The position numbers and the translations under genes are program-made. The notes beneath the pieces were generated by a model. That model was given only the letters and a program-made list of their open reading frames with translations, searched no databases and was not told the origin of the DNA. From positions 124,001 through 188,000 of the forward strand of contig NZ_JAMBOE010000010.1 of NCBI RefSeq assembly GCF_023715465.1: 64,000 nt of DNA, in the 5' to 3' direction. This DNA comes from Paenibacillus macerans (lineage in GTDB: Bacteria > Bacillota > Bacilli > Paenibacillales > Paenibacillaceae). Positions 16,928 through 25,096 of the stretch are shown piece after piece (within the stretch, counting starts at the first letter, position 1; every line of letters starts with the position of its first letter).

Positions 16928-18088
16928 TTATTTGTTCCAATATTGCTGGGCAATTCTTTGTCCTTGATTAATTTTTGCCCACTGCTCAGCCTCGGTTAAT
17001 TCATTACCACCATCACAAGAGGCAAATCCACATTGATGGGATAGCAACAATCTATCCTTGTCTATAATGCTCGATGCTTCATCAAGCAATCTAAATACAC
17101 GCTCTTCATCGTCAAGCGTATTCGTTTTAGATGACAACAAGCCAAGTACAATTTCCGTTTCCGGCTTATCCTTGAAGACTGCAAGCGCCTCAAGTGAACC
17201 TGCACGTTCATCATCCCATTCAAGGAAGAAACGGTCATATTTAAGCTGCTTCAAGAACAGATTAGCAATTTTCACATAGGAGCCGCCCCCCATATTACGG
17301 GAATCATAGTTGCCACGGCAGTTGTGCGTCCACATTTTCAACCCTAAACTATGGCCAAAATCAATCAATGTATTGTTAATGTCGATAAATTCAGTAGCAA
17401 GAGCTTGTACTTCCTCTTGGTTGATATTTTCACCGGTATACGGAGAATTCGGGTTGTCATCCGCAAACAGTTCCCATAAGCAATCGTCAAATTGCAAAAT
17501 TTTCCCGCCAGCAGCAGCAAATTCCTCAACAAATTCCTTATATGCCTTGACGAGGCCATTTTTAAGCTCATGTCTATTTTTATAAACCGCATCTTTGCCG
17601 CCAATGTTATCCGACCATGACAACTCACCAAAAATATGTGATGGAGAAGGTACGCACAGCTTCGTTTCACGGTCGCCAGCAAGAGCTTGAAATTTTTTGA
17701 ATATTTCAATGAAATGATGGTTCTTTCCGCTCAATTCACCTGTAATGCGCAAACCAATATCTTTTCGTGTCTCATATTTCGAACTTCCATCAACGTCACG
17801 GAAAAAGTATCCATGATCCGCAATATAGCGGTTAATTCCTTGAAATCCCCAAACAAAATCCAGATGCCACATGGATTTAGAATATTCACCATCAGTAATA
17901 ATTGACAAATCATGCTCGATTTCTTTTTCAATGACAGCCTGAATTGCCTCCGTTTCACACTGTTCATATCCCTCAAAATCTTGATAAAATGGATAGCTGA
18001 TATCATCACGATGTTCTATTTGTGTTTTGTATTTTAATAGTTCAGACGGTCGCAACAAGCTACCTACGATTTGGAATTTACTGCTCAT
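16928..18088 (-). CDS. MetE C-terminal-like methyltransferase (YxjG/YxjH type)
   Basis: 386 residues from the ATG at 18088, which follows GAGGAGG by 8 bases; an upstream in-frame start has no such site. Zinc and substrate residues of cobalamin-independent methionine synthase are visible: MWTHNCRGN (His and Cys), FLEWDDERAG (Glu) and LSHQCGFAS (final Cys). It lacks the N-terminal half of MetE, as in the short B. subtilis YxjG/YxjH proteins, which are thought to transfer methyl groups to homocysteine or related thiols. No S-box riboswitch is visible in the 190 bp upstream, unlike the B. subtilis relatives. Confidence 0.87.
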   Translation of the reverse strand: MSSKFQIVGSLLRPSELLKYKTQIEHRDDISYPFYQDFEGYEQCETEAIQAVIEKEIEHDLSIITDGEYSKSMWHLDFVWGFQGINRYIADHGYFFRDVDGSSKYETRKDIGLRITGELSGKNHHFIEIFKKFQALAGDRETKLCVPSPSHIFGELSWSDNIGGKDAVYKNRHELKNGLVKAYKEFVEEFAAAGGKILQFDDCLWELFADDNPNSPYTGENINQEEVQALATEFIDINNTLIDFGHSLGLKMWTHNCRGNYDSRNMGGGSYVKIANLFLKQLKYDRFFLEWDDERAGSLEALAVFKDKPETEIVLGLLSSKTNTLDDEERVFRLLDEASSIIDKDRLLLSHQCGFASCDGGNELTEAEQWAKINQGQRIAQQYWNK

Positions 18089-18212
18089 CCAAAAAACCTC
18101 CTCGATCTGTCTCATGTTAAATCGTAATGCTTTGATTGTAGCATGGAAGAGGATTTTATACGTAACACTCAAAAGTCATAACTAGCTATAGCTAAAAGCT
18201 ATAACGGGTAAT

Positions 18213-18240
18213 CACACCCCTATAGGCTTCTGCATACGAT
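18213..18240 (+). promoter_or_regulatory. Possible mother-cell sigma (SigK/SigE-like) promoter
   Basis: CACACC, 14 bases, then CATACGAT in front of two small cotranscribed genes. The -10 fits the CATAnnnT pattern of sporulation mother-cell promoters; the -35 fit is weak. Offered as a lead only. Confidence 0.3.
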
Positions 18241-18276
18241 GGAGAAAATGAATGAATCTAAAAGGAGGTCACGACC

Positions 18277-18582
18277 ATGAACTTGCAACAGCAGGGGCTA
18301 CAAGAACAAACACTGTATCGAATGGATCCAACTACTATGCATAACTTAAAATCCATTCAAGATCATATAGCAAATATATGTAACAGCCATGTCAATACAC
18401 TTGTTCGAGTGGAGACCGTAGATGGCGATGTGTTTGAAGGGTTGCTTATCCAATGCGAAAGGGGGATTCTTTACTTAAGACTACCCAGCCATGAGACTAG
18501 TCGAGGTTTTGTTCCTGGTTTCTACAATGATTCCGTTTTACCCCTGGTGCTGTTCAATTTACTCGCCATTTCATTATTATAG
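18277..18582 (+). CDS. Small hypothetical protein with an LSm/Sm-like segment
   Basis: 101 residues. The central part NTLVRVETVDGDVFEGLLIQ (then CERGILYLRL) resembles the Sm1-type strand-turn-strand of LSm-like folds; the rest is not recognised. AAAGGAGGT lies 7 bases before the ATG. The next small gene starts 41 bp after the stop, and a terminator follows that one, so both form one unit. The small size, a proline/hydrophobic-rich partner and a possible mother-cell promoter suggest a spore envelope role, which is inference. Confidence 0.65.
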   Translation: MNLQQQGLQEQTLYRMDPTTMHNLKSIQDHIANICNSHVNTLVRVETVDGDVFEGLLIQCERGILYLRLPSHETSRGFVPGFYNDSVLPLVLFNLLAISLL

Positions 18583-18623
18583 GCCTGATCAAGCCTAACC
18601 TTCTAATTAAGGAGTGAAATCTT

Positions 18624-18914
18624 ATGGCTTTTACGCCGCCTTTTGGACCCCAAGGAACACAGCGGCCACCATCCTCCCCTCCTCCAGCTTTCACACCACC
18701 GCAGCCCGCTGCTACAGCGTTCGCCATCGACCCCGGAGCTATTTCCGGTTGTTTATTTCGCAACACATTTGTGTGGCTGAGAAATGGGAGCGCATTCTGG
18801 TTCTTCCCAACCTTTGTAGGGCGTACATCCGTTGCAGGTTTTAGATGGACCGGTCGAACATGGGTGTTTTCTGGAGTAGATCTAAGAAGCATTGTGTCAT
18901 TTACATGTTTTTAG
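18624..18914 (+). CDS. Small Pro-rich conserved protein, possibly spore-associated
   Basis: 96 residues. The first 30 are proline-rich (TPPFGPQGTQRPPSSPPPAF). The rest is aromatic and compact: AIDPGAISGCLFRNTFVWLR followed by NGSAFWFFPTFVGRTSVAGF, a pattern I recall from small uncharacterised proteins of Bacillus and relatives. No membrane segment of normal length and no signal peptide. AAGGAG is placed 9 bases before the ATG. Second gene of a two-gene unit ending in a perfect hairpin. Function unknown. Confidence 0.65.
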   Translation: MAFTPPFGPQGTQRPPSSPPPAFTPPQPAATAFAIDPGAISGCLFRNTFVWLRNGSAFWFFPTFVGRTSVAGFRWTGRTWVFSGVDLRSIVSFTCF

Positions 18915-18924
18915 AGTAGAAAAT

Positions 18925-18949
18925 AGCGACCTGTTAAGGTCGCTTTTCT
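18925..18949 (+). terminator. Terminator, GCGACC-type stem
   Basis: AGCGACCT, 4-base loop, AGGTCGCT followed by TTTCT, 10 bp after the stop of the small Pro-rich gene. Confidence 0.82.
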
Positions 18950-19064
18950 GATACTGCATATGGAGGCGAAACACGGCTTGGCAAATCCATAATTTTACAT
19001 ATGGAACTATTTTACTTGGATGTTCCCTCCAATTCGCATCTCCATAGGTTTGATTAGTATCCGC

Positions 19065-20270
19065 CTACGCGCCGCAGCATTTCTTGTACTTCTTCCCGCT
19101 TCCGCAAGGACAGGGGTCGTTGCGTCCTACTTTATTCGGATTAGTATAAGGTGTGTTCAGACCACCTTGGAGTCCGGGGATGGTGAACATTTGTTCCAGT
19201 TCCTTCTCACGCCTAGCCAGCCGCGCTTCTTCCATATCAAGCTCCTTCTTCCATTGCGGTAATGAAGGATGCGGCGTGTTTGAGATTACGCAGTAAGCAT
19301 AAATCGACTCCGTAAGGCTCATTAGTCCCCGGTCGTAACCTCCTTCCACCATCGCCTGGACTAACGGAAGGCCCTTGCTTGATCCTAGCTCGCATAGACC
19401 ATCCGCCAACCTGGTCGCATAGGTAAGATTCTGTTCTTCCGGCAGCAGCGTTAGCAATGCCTCTTCCGAGGCGGGCAGCTTGATTTTACCGAACACATCG
19501 GAAGCATACAGCCGGAAATATTCCCCGTTAGCAGCAAAATACCGGTCGGCCAGCGTCGTCACAACCGAGGTTGTCCCGATATGAACAAGCGCCTCTACAG
19601 CCTTCTCTGGAAGCCAATCATCCTCCGCTCCCAATAAGCCGCACAGCAAAGGAATGGCCGCTTCCAGCTTCATTGCACCCGCCAGCTGAACAAAATAGGC
19701 GGTTTCATAACTTAAGTCCTTCGGATTATAAGCATCCAGCTTCTGCAGTACAGCATCGGGATCGATACACGTCCGACGAGACAACTCATTCACGATTTCG
19801 TCACCATACGTTGTATCAAACTCATTTACAAATTTATCGGTGGTTTGCTCAATAAACAATTGGAAGGCACTTACTAGTTCCTGATCGTCCATAATCGAAA
19901 GATTGCGCTTTTGCTGCACCCGTTTTTTCCAAAGCGGATCTTTATCGATGAACTCCACAAAGGGCTCCAACAACTGGGGATCGCTATGATACAACATATT
20001 CTTCAAGTGGAATTTCGTATTATCATCGTATTCCGTTGACTGACACAAGGCCAGCAACTCGCGGATCGTCTCTTCGGTTTGCGGGAACTTATATCCACGG
20101 AACAAATGAACTTGGGCCTGCTTAGATTGCTTCAGTTTTTCTAACAAAAGCGGCATTAAAGCAGTATCATTTTCATATAAAAAGCTGTCTTCAAAATATC
20201 TGAGAGCGGTATTGCTTACAATATGCTCCGGATGCAGGATATAACTCTTTACTTGTTCAGGATGGAACAT
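19065..20270 (-). CDS. HEAT-repeat-like protein with C-terminal SEC-C zinc motif
   Basis: About 401 residues. Most of the protein is helical, with repeat-like stretches such as AIPLLCGLLGAEDDWLPEKA and VEALVHIGTTSVVTTLADRY. The last 25 residues hold the SEC-C metal-binding motif GRNDPCPCGSGKKYKKCCG. SEC-C motifs bind zinc and occur in SecA and many ribosome- or chaperone-associated proteins. Start: the ATG at 20270 is 8 bases after AAAGGG; an ATG two codons earlier is too close to it. Role not established; a helical scaffold that docks a partner is plausible. Confidence 0.85.
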   Translation of the reverse strand: MFHPEQVKSYILHPEHIVSNTALRYFEDSFLYENDTALMPLLLEKLKQSKQAQVHLFRGYKFPQTEETIRELLALCQSTEYDDNTKFHLKNMLYHSDPQLLEPFVEFIDKDPLWKKRVQQKRNLSIMDDQELVSAFQLFIEQTTDKFVNEFDTTYGDEIVNELSRRTCIDPDAVLQKLDAYNPKDLSYETAYFVQLAGAMKLEAAIPLLCGLLGAEDDWLPEKAVEALVHIGTTSVVTTLADRYFAANGEYFRLYASDVFGKIKLPASEEALLTLLPEEQNLTYATRLADGLCELGSSKGLPLVQAMVEGGYDRGLMSLTESIYAYCVISNTPHPSLPQWKKELDMEEARLARREKELEQMFTIPGLQGGLNTPYTNPNKVGRNDPCPCGSGKKYKKCCGA

Positions 20271-20288
20271 AAACATTTCCCTTTCTTA

Positions 20289-20573
20289 TCATAAATCGTC
20301 ATTTTGCTGCAGGTTCTCTAGAGCCGCCGGCAACTGCGGCGGCATTTTATGCCTGTTCGCCACATAATGGGTGGCGTAGTGTCGCTCCACTTTCGGGTCG
20401 CCGGACTTCGAGGAACGAAACGGCCTCTTCGGACCTTTGCCCCACCTCATATAAGCAGTGTAAGATGGCTTCAAATCTAGCACCCGCTCCAAATACGGTA
20501 CTCTTCCGAAGCGCAACCCTTGCCTAACATAAGGACGTCTCCTCAAATGGAAGTCAACAGCGCCATCCCACAC
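20289..20573 (-). CDS. Hypothetical basic protein
   Basis: About 95 residues from a GTG at 20573; the frame stays open to 20648, and the start is uncertain because no good ribosome binding site is present. The chain is rich in Arg, Tyr and Pro (FHLRRRPYVRQGLRFGRVPY, then KPSYTAYMRWGKGPKRPFRS). I do not recognise it. A TATAAT-like hexamer lies at 20608-20613 on the same strand. It ends 18 bp before the SEC-C gene start, so it may be its operon leader gene, or a remnant. Confidence 0.4.
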   Translation of the reverse strand: MWDGAVDFHLRRRPYVRQGLRFGRVPYLERVLDLKPSYTAYMRWGKGPKRPFRSSKSGDPKVERHYATHYVANRHKMPPQLPAALENLQQNDDL

Positions 20574-20716
20574 TTCCAGATAGAAATCGATCTGTTGTCT
20601 ACATATGATTATAGCACATCTAAAGTAACGGTCACTTACCGCAAGCAAGTTTGATATCCAAGTTCACATCCATCCATATTGAGCGGATACAGCGGCGCGG
20701 CTGCAGCATGTAATAG

Positions 20717-20747
20717 AAAAATGAGTCCTGTCATCGTGACAGAACTC
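20717..20747 (-). terminator. Terminator separated from its gene by an inserted element
   Basis: Minus strand: GAGTTCTGTCA, 3-base loop, TGACAGGACTC, then ATTTTT. It is the first terminator behind the sensor-domain gene that stops at 21044, with the 245-bp element lying between them. Confidence 0.75.
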
Positions 20748-20792
20748 GTTGAGTCTTATTACTAGCTTCTAAAGCTCTCTTTTTTAAGTGAG

Positions 20793-21037
20793 AGTTCAAA
20801 AAGTCGGGTTTACAGGACCGAAGCGTATGCTTCCGAAGTGCGTTTTTTCAAAACGCTTTAGGTCGGATGAAGCTAGGGACTGAGTAGCGGAGCGTAGACA
20901 GATCTACGTGAGCAACTAAAATGTTTCCGCAGGAAACATGCTTCGAAAGCATATGCTTTGGCCCGGCTGAATTCAAGATTCGACGTCGAGTCCACTTCAT
21001 TGAACCACTTCGTCTTGGAAAGATGACTTTTTGAACT
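20793..21037. mobile_element. 245-bp MITE-like element with 13-bp terminal inverted repeats
   Basis: The ends are perfect inverted copies: AGTTCAAAAAGTC at 20793-20805 and GACTTTTTGAACT at 21025-21037. The interior holds further small hairpins (for example GCGTATGCTTCCG, GCGTTTTTTCAAAACGC and GTTTCCGCAGGAAAC) but no credible gene. The flanks carry similar sequences, TTTAAGTGAG on the left and TTTAAGCGAG on the right, which may be an imperfect target duplication. It sits 6 bp behind the stop codon of the sensor-domain gene. I recall near-identical stretches in other Paenibacillus genomes; a search would settle this. No other copy is in the window. Confidence 0.7.
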
Positions 21038-21043
21038 ACCTCT

Positions 21044-21823
21044 TTAAGCGAGCCACACCTTCTCTTGCGTGGGCTGATCTCCATGATACGCATCATAATG
21101 CGACTGATCGGGCGTATGGAATTGGGCTTCAACTGGCATTGACGACGGCTGATAGGACTCGTCCACATACATGATTCTACGCTGAATTTGCATAAGCCCA
21201 TTCACGACACGAAGCGCGATCCAAAAAAGTACAAGACCAACGCCTACGTATAGCAGATATTGCTGATTATAAGTCCAATCGATATGAAAATAACGAAACA
21301 AGTTATTCTCTAGAATATCCAGCTGCATCTCATTCATCAAAATGATATGCACGACGGGAAGAGCAATAAGTCCGAGTCCTAGTGCAATAACCGTGACCAT
21401 CACAACGAAGAAGACAATGCCTGTTATAAATCTAAGTAATACGAGCATCAGATTTCTAATGAATAGTCCACCGTCAAACCCCTTCACCATTCGCTTCAAC
21501 CAATTCTGCCCAACCTCAGGCTGTGGATGGTTTGGAACCGAAACAGGAGGGACCGGTAAACCTAAAAAATGTCGAATTAGGCTTTGTTCAAAATTTACAA
21601 TCCCATTCAACAGCTTAGCTACTCCAAAAAACAGCGGTATCCCGATAAATATTGGAGTCAAACCGATGGATAGGGCAAGCCCCGTGATCGCTAGTGTCAA
21701 ATAGATTATCCCTAATGGGAGAGACAGAAATAAATAGAGAATCGTTGCATAGGTTTTGGGATTAAAAAGCACCCAATTCACCTTACCCGCCCTCGCCATT
21801 GTCGTCGCTTCTACTGCCTTCAA
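21044..21823 (-). CDS. Sensor-domain membrane protein (PF13796-like)
   Basis: About 260 residues. The TTG at 21823 is chosen because AAAGGAG lies 8 bases upstream; the frame is open to a GTG at 21853. Four hydrophobic segments are visible: YLFLSLPLGIIYLTLAITGL, LTPIFIGIPLFFGVA, a pair around LLRFITGIVFFVVMVTVIAL, and YVGVGLVLFWIALRVV. The pattern with an amphipathic GLPVPPV region between the halves matches the putative sensor domain usually found fused to histidine kinases. Here it stands alone with a hydrophilic tail. Signal and partner are unknown. Its terminator is displaced by the inserted element. Confidence 0.75.
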   Translation of the reverse strand: MKAVEATTMARAGKVNWVLFNPKTYATILYLFLSLPLGIIYLTLAITGLALSIGLTPIFIGIPLFFGVAKLLNGIVNFEQSLIRHFLGLPVPPVSVPNHPQPEVGQNWLKRMVKGFDGGLFIRNLMLVLLRFITGIVFFVVMVTVIALGLGLIALPVVHIILMNEMQLDILENNLFRYFHIDWTYNQQYLLYVGVGLVLFWIALRVVNGLMQIQRRIMYVDESYQPSSMPVEAQFHTPDQSHYDAYHGDQPTQEKVWLA

Positions 21824-21996
21824 TTCAAACACTCCTTTGGCTTCATAAGTCACGCTCTGAGTTATAAACCCATTATAACTACCTTATTTGCCCGGCATAA
21901 CCGTCTTAGGGGGGTGTCTGAACCTGGACTTTAGGCTAGGGTTGGGGGAAATAGAGCCAACGCTTCATTTAAATCTATGGGTTGTCATTCAAATGT

Positions 21997-22701
21997 TTAC
22001 TTGATTGCAGACGCTGGAGCGAGTGCAGATACATTGAATCCTTTTACGATGAGCCATACTGCTAAGATCATTTCATTAGCTGCTACTGGTAGTGCCAAAA
22101 TAGAACCCCAAACAGAAACTTGCTGAATGACACCGAACATGACTAATAAAGCTTCAAGGAAAACAAGAGTTGCTCCAATCATACCTAAAATGGGTATAAA
22201 TTTGGGTACAAGCTTGGTTTTATAAAATATATAACTATACATCATGGTGTTAATGCCAAGCATAAAACTAGGACCAAGTAAAAATGTCCAGTCATGTATC
22301 GCTTTTAATGCTGTCCCTGTTGCTTGGAAAGAAGCAATGTTCGGAGACGCTGTTGCTGCAAATTCCCTACTTAAGGTCAAAAGAGACAAAACGCTGATGA
22401 TACCAACCGTAATAATAACGGCTTCAAGAAATCTAAAGCAAACATGCCAAAGAGCAATAGTTTCGTTGTACTTTCTTAGATACGGAAACATCGTTGTTGA
22501 AGTGCCGACCGCAGAAACGACGAGAATTAATTCCAGTAATGCTCCAACTATCACCTGAGTGGCATGCTTAGAACCTTCAATCAGGTAATCGGGATCTTTT
22601 AGGATAGGATTGTATAAAATTAGACCTATTATTGCTGTAATTGCTGCAAGTATAAACAGTACACCTACAATTAATGCACTCCTTTGGTTAGAAAAATTCA
22701 T
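21997..22701 (-). CDS. DUF4386 family membrane protein
   Basis: About 234 residues with six to seven transmembrane segments; the N-terminus RSALIVGVLFILAAITAIIG and the motif AIHDWTFLLGPSFMLGINTM fit the DUF4386 family. The ATG at 22701 is preferred because GGAG lies 9 bases upstream. No function is known for the family. Gene stands alone on the minus strand. Confidence 0.8.
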   Translation of the reverse strand: MNFSNQRSALIVGVLFILAAITAIIGLILYNPILKDPDYLIEGSKHATQVIVGALLELILVVSAVGTSTTMFPYLRKYNETIALWHVCFRFLEAVIITVGIISVLSLLTLSREFAATASPNIASFQATGTALKAIHDWTFLLGPSFMLGINTMMYSYIFYKTKLVPKFIPILGMIGATLVFLEALLVMFGVIQQVSVWGSILALPVAANEMILAVWLIVKGFNVSALAPASAIK

Positions 22702-22760
22702 TTGTTTGCTCTCCTTCATTTCATAAATTTATAGTCAGTACAAGGAAATAATCGCAGTTC

Positions 22761-22985
22761 TTACTCCTTTGAGTTATCCCCGTAAAAGAATACCTCTTCC
22801 AAAGGTAAGTTGAAGGCGTGAGCAATGCGAAAAGCCAGTTCCAGAGAGGGGGAGTAGTTACCCTTTTCCAGGGCAACAATAGTTTGTCTTGTTACGCCCA
22901 CCTTGTCTGCCAGTTGCTGCTGGGTCATTTCATTATGGTTGAACCGTAATTTTCGGATGTGATTCCCGACAAGACTTTTGCCCAT
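22761..22985 (-). CDS. XRE-family helix-turn-helix regulator, 74 residues
   Basis: Compact Cro/CI-type repressor: NHIRKLRFNHNEMTQQQLAD, KVGVTRQTIVALEKGNYSPS and LAFRIAHAFNLPLEEVFFYG span almost the whole chain. It starts 1 bp after the stop of the membrane-protein gene, whose end contains its AGGAG site, so the two are translationally coupled. Such small regulators next to a four-helix membrane protein are a recurrent, mostly uncharacterised arrangement in Bacillota. Confidence 0.88.
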   Translation of the reverse strand: MGKSLVGNHIRKLRFNHNEMTQQQLADKVGVTRQTIVALEKGNYSPSLELAFRIAHAFNLPLEEVFFYGDNSKE

Positions 22986-22986
22986 A

Positions 22987-23433
22987 TTAGACTCCTTTCC
23001 TGTAATGGTAAAGTTTCGTTATAGAGCCGGTCACATCGGAAATGAATCCTGAAGCGATCAGGATCATGAACATCACCTGTGACGGCTGATCAATGACCAG
23101 CGAACCCATGGCAAGAAGAAAGCCGAGAATAAACACAAAAAATGAGTTTCGGAAGGCTTTCAAGTCAATGAGCTTATCCAGTTCATCCGCAAATGTCGGT
23201 TCCTTTTCTCCGGTCGTCTTCCTAAAGACTATGTTAAAAATAATGCTGATAATGATATGCGCAACGATTGAAACCAAAGTCAAGAAGAGAACGAAGGAGC
23301 CCCAATAATGAAAGGTTTCCGTCGACTTCAGCCCCTCCTTGGGAAACTGCGGGTACATGTACGCACAATAAGATCCGAAAATGATTATTGCGCTGATCAA
23401 CGATACGATGCTCTTCTTTTCTTGATAGGTCAT
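22987..23433 (-). CDS. Four-helix membrane protein paired with an XRE regulator
   Basis: 148 residues with four hydrophobic segments: VSLISAIIIFGSYCAYMY, FVLFLTLVSIVAHIIISIIF, FFVFILGFLLAMGSLVI and VMFMILIASGFISDVTG. A charged loop (KPTTGEKEPTFADELDKL region) lies in the middle. AAGGTGG precedes the ATG. First gene of a two-gene operon with the XRE regulator. Function unknown; the family is often annotated DUF2178-like. Confidence 0.72.
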   Translation of the reverse strand: MTYQEKKSIVSLISAIIIFGSYCAYMYPQFPKEGLKSTETFHYWGSFVLFLTLVSIVAHIIISIIFNIVFRKTTGEKEPTFADELDKLIDLKAFRNSFFVFILGFLLAMGSLVIDQPSQVMFMILIASGFISDVTGSITKLYHYRKGV

Positions 23434-23478
23434 GCACTACACCACCTTTACATTTTTTAAGTTAAGTTTGATATACAA

Positions 23479-23507
23479 AATGTAATTAATTCCATTCATA
23501 ATGTCAA
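23479..23507 (-). promoter_or_regulatory. Promoter of the membrane protein/XRE operon
   Basis: Minus strand TTGACA (23502-23507), 17 bases, TACATT (23479-23484), about 45 bp before the start codon. Confidence 0.6.
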
Positions 23508-23560
23508 GTTTATTATACATTAAAAGCCGAACACCGCCTAATAGGGTTCCAGCCAATTCA

Positions 23561-23606
23561 AAAAAACCGCAAGCCCCGGGGAGAAATCCCTTACGCTTGC
23601 GGTTTC
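23561..23606 (-). terminator. Terminator of the DUF4352 lipoprotein gene
   Basis: AAACCGCAAGC at 23564-23574 pairs with GCTTGCGGTTT at 23595-23605; read on the minus strand it ends in a T tract. Confidence 0.85.
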
Positions 23607-23629
23607 TTTCATAATAGTGGCAACTTCGG

Positions 23630-24241
23630 CTATCTTAAATTAATAGTGGCCTTGTCTTTATCTTTTGCCAGGTTTAGAATCAATCCATCTTCTGATTTAG
23701 CTACTTCGTCAGGAACTTCCATTACAACAAATCCGCTTTTTGAAGATAGTGGCTTAATACTTTCATTGCTAAGGTCCTTATCTATCATCGTGATCGTATA
23801 TGTATACTCATATTTGTCCTTAAATATTGCCTTCATTTCGACTCCGCCAATCATTGACGTAAAGTTGTCTGCTTCCGTTCCTTCATTGGAAACCGTATAA
23901 TTTAAAATTAAAAACTTATTGCCCTCGTCAGCACTAGAAGAAAAGTATTCATCACTGACTTTTTGATTGAATTCAAAGGAGTCCAGCACAACTTCCCAAT
24001 TGCCCAAATTGAACTTGTCCCCTACTTTGTAAACAACCTCTTTCGGCTTTTCAGGCTCCTTAGTCGACTCTGCTGTACCAGCATCACCTGTTTGCTCATT
24101 ATTTACATTTTCTGCAGGACCTTGATCCTTTACAGAAGTATTAGCATTCTGCGTTCCCGTTGATGTAGACGCAGCACCTCCACATGCAGTAACCAGTAAT
24201 ATCAGTGCCAAAAGTAAAATTCCCAAACTAGTTTTTCTCAA
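23630..24241 (-). CDS. DUF4352-domain lipoprotein
   Basis: 203 residues. Lipobox LLVTACGG with the modified cysteine at about residue 20, a Thr/Asn/Glu-rich spacer to about residue 70, then an immunoglobulin-like DUF4352 domain (YKVGDKFNLGNWEVVLDSFE, KFLILNYTVSNEGTEADNFT). Lipid-anchored on the outer face of the membrane. DUF4352 proteins often accompany transport or envelope systems but no partner is adjacent here; it appears monocistronic with its own terminator. Confidence 0.87.
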   Translation of the reverse strand: MRKTSLGILLLALILLVTACGGAASTSTGTQNANTSVKDQGPAENVNNEQTGDAGTAESTKEPEKPKEVVYKVGDKFNLGNWEVVLDSFEFNQKVSDEYFSSSADEGNKFLILNYTVSNEGTEADNFTSMIGGVEMKAIFKDKYEYTYTITMIDKDLSNESIKPLSSKSGFVVMEVPDEVAKSEDGLILNLAKDKDKATINLR

Positions 24242-24398
24242 AACTCTACTCCCCCTTTTCTACATATTACCACTTATTACGAGTTTTTTGGTTCCTAGGT
24301 TTCATTTTTTTCAATACTCTGCCGTTCTCTCGTCCTAAATTTGTTAGTCACGACCTTAACGTAATTTTGCCACTTCCTATTCATCAAAAATAAGATGC

Positions 24399-24427
24399 AA
24401 AAAAGCGACCAAACACGGTCGCTTCTT
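24399..24427 (-). terminator. Terminator, GCGACC-type stem
   Basis: AAAAGCGACC, loop AAACAC, GGTCGCTTCTT. It lies about 40 bp behind the ydjO-like gene on the minus strand. Confidence 0.8.
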
Positions 24428-24464
24428 CTCATGCTAAATATGAAGGCGAGGGGAATCGCCCCAT

Positions 24465-24677
24465 CTAGTTTTTCGTTTGATTAGGGCTTGTATTCGCTAG
24501 GATCGGCAGCATTTTCTCGCCTTTCTCCATGAAGGAATTGCATTGGGCACACCTTGGCTGGGCCAAAAAAACGAAGTTATCCCTCATCCATCCGTTGCAC
24601 TTTTCATTGGTGCATGACCATATCGTTGTCATTTCCTCTGGAAGATCACTCGTTAGTCTTTTCCGTGAATAGTACAA
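24465..24677 (-). CDS. ydjO: Cold-inducible YdjO-family protein
   Basis: 70 residues with two CxxC pairs, WSCTNEKCNGW and PRCAQCNSF, giving a small zinc-ribbon-like protein of the YdjO family. TTG start 6 bases after AAGGA. It lies directly downstream of the csp gene on the same strand, separated by a terminator hairpin, a recurrent arrangement in Paenibacillus and Bacillus. Probably expressed on cold shock by read-through; the molecular role is unknown. Confidence 0.85.
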   Translation of the reverse strand: MYYSRKRLTSDLPEEMTTIWSCTNEKCNGWMRDNFVFLAQPRCAQCNSFMEKGEKMLPILANTSPNQTKN

Positions 24678-24712
24678 GTGGCATCCTTCTTTCTCTCCAG
24701 GAATAATGTGCG

Positions 24713-24745
24713 AAAAAAAGCCCCAACACGAGGTTTGGGGCTTTG
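24713..24745 (-). terminator. Hairpin between csp and ydjO
   Basis: AAAGCCCCAA and TTTGGGGCTTT flank a short loop, with a run of T on the minus strand just after the csp stop. It may be partial, letting some transcripts continue into ydjO. Confidence 0.8.
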
Positions 24746-24760
24746 CAATAGCATTCTTAC

Positions 24761-24961
24761 TTACAGTTTAACAACATTTTCGGCCTGAGGGCCACGATTG
24801 CCTTGTACCACGTTAAATTCAACGCGTTGTCCTTCGTCCAACGATTTAAATCCGTCGCCAACAATCGCGCTGAAGTGCACGAATACGTCGCTGCCGCCTT
24901 CAACCTCGATGAAACCAAAGCCTTTTTCTGCATTAAACCATTTTACTGTTCCTGTTTCCAT
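24761..24961 (-). CDS. csp: Cold shock protein, CspA family
   Basis: 66 residues, one OB fold. RNP1 is KGFGFIEV and RNP2 DVFVHFSAI; it starts METGTVKWFNAEKGFGF. It binds single-stranded RNA and DNA and melts secondary structure, acting as an RNA chaperone and antiterminator. The leader of about 128 nt contains a terminator-like hairpin (25008-25070) between promoter and gene, so attenuation is likely part of its control. GGAGG lies 7 bases before the ATG. Confidence 0.96.
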   Translation of the reverse strand: METGTVKWFNAEKGFGFIEVEGGSDVFVHFSAIVGDGFKSLDEGQRVEFNVVQGNRGPQAENVVKL

Positions 24962-25007
24962 GATTCATTACCTCCACATGTTCATTTTGATATCCTTTAA
25001 AATTTCC

Positions 25008-25070
25008 AAAAAAAATCACATATTATACAAGGTTACACCCATTAAAATTATAACCCTCTACAATATGTGA
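25008..25070 (-). promoter_or_regulatory. Terminator-like hairpin in the csp leader (candidate attenuator)
   Basis: On the minus strand CACATATTGTAGAGGGTTA and TAACCTTGTATAATATGTG can pair over about 19 bp with few mismatches around an A/T-rich loop, followed directly by TTTTTTTT. The structure lies after the promoter and before the csp ribosome binding site, where a terminator would block csp expression unless it is prevented. Confidence 0.65.
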
Positions 25071-25096
25071 CTTCAGGTCGAAATTCCAATAAACTG

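Noticed and set aside
18089..18276. Expected S-box (SAM) riboswitch before the MetE-like gene
   Set aside because: I looked for the conserved S-box helices and a terminator in front of the start and saw none.
20848..21201. Open frame of 117 codons across the inverted-repeat element
   Set aside because: It crosses the element border and overlaps the sensor-domain gene in another frame; no start signal or motif.
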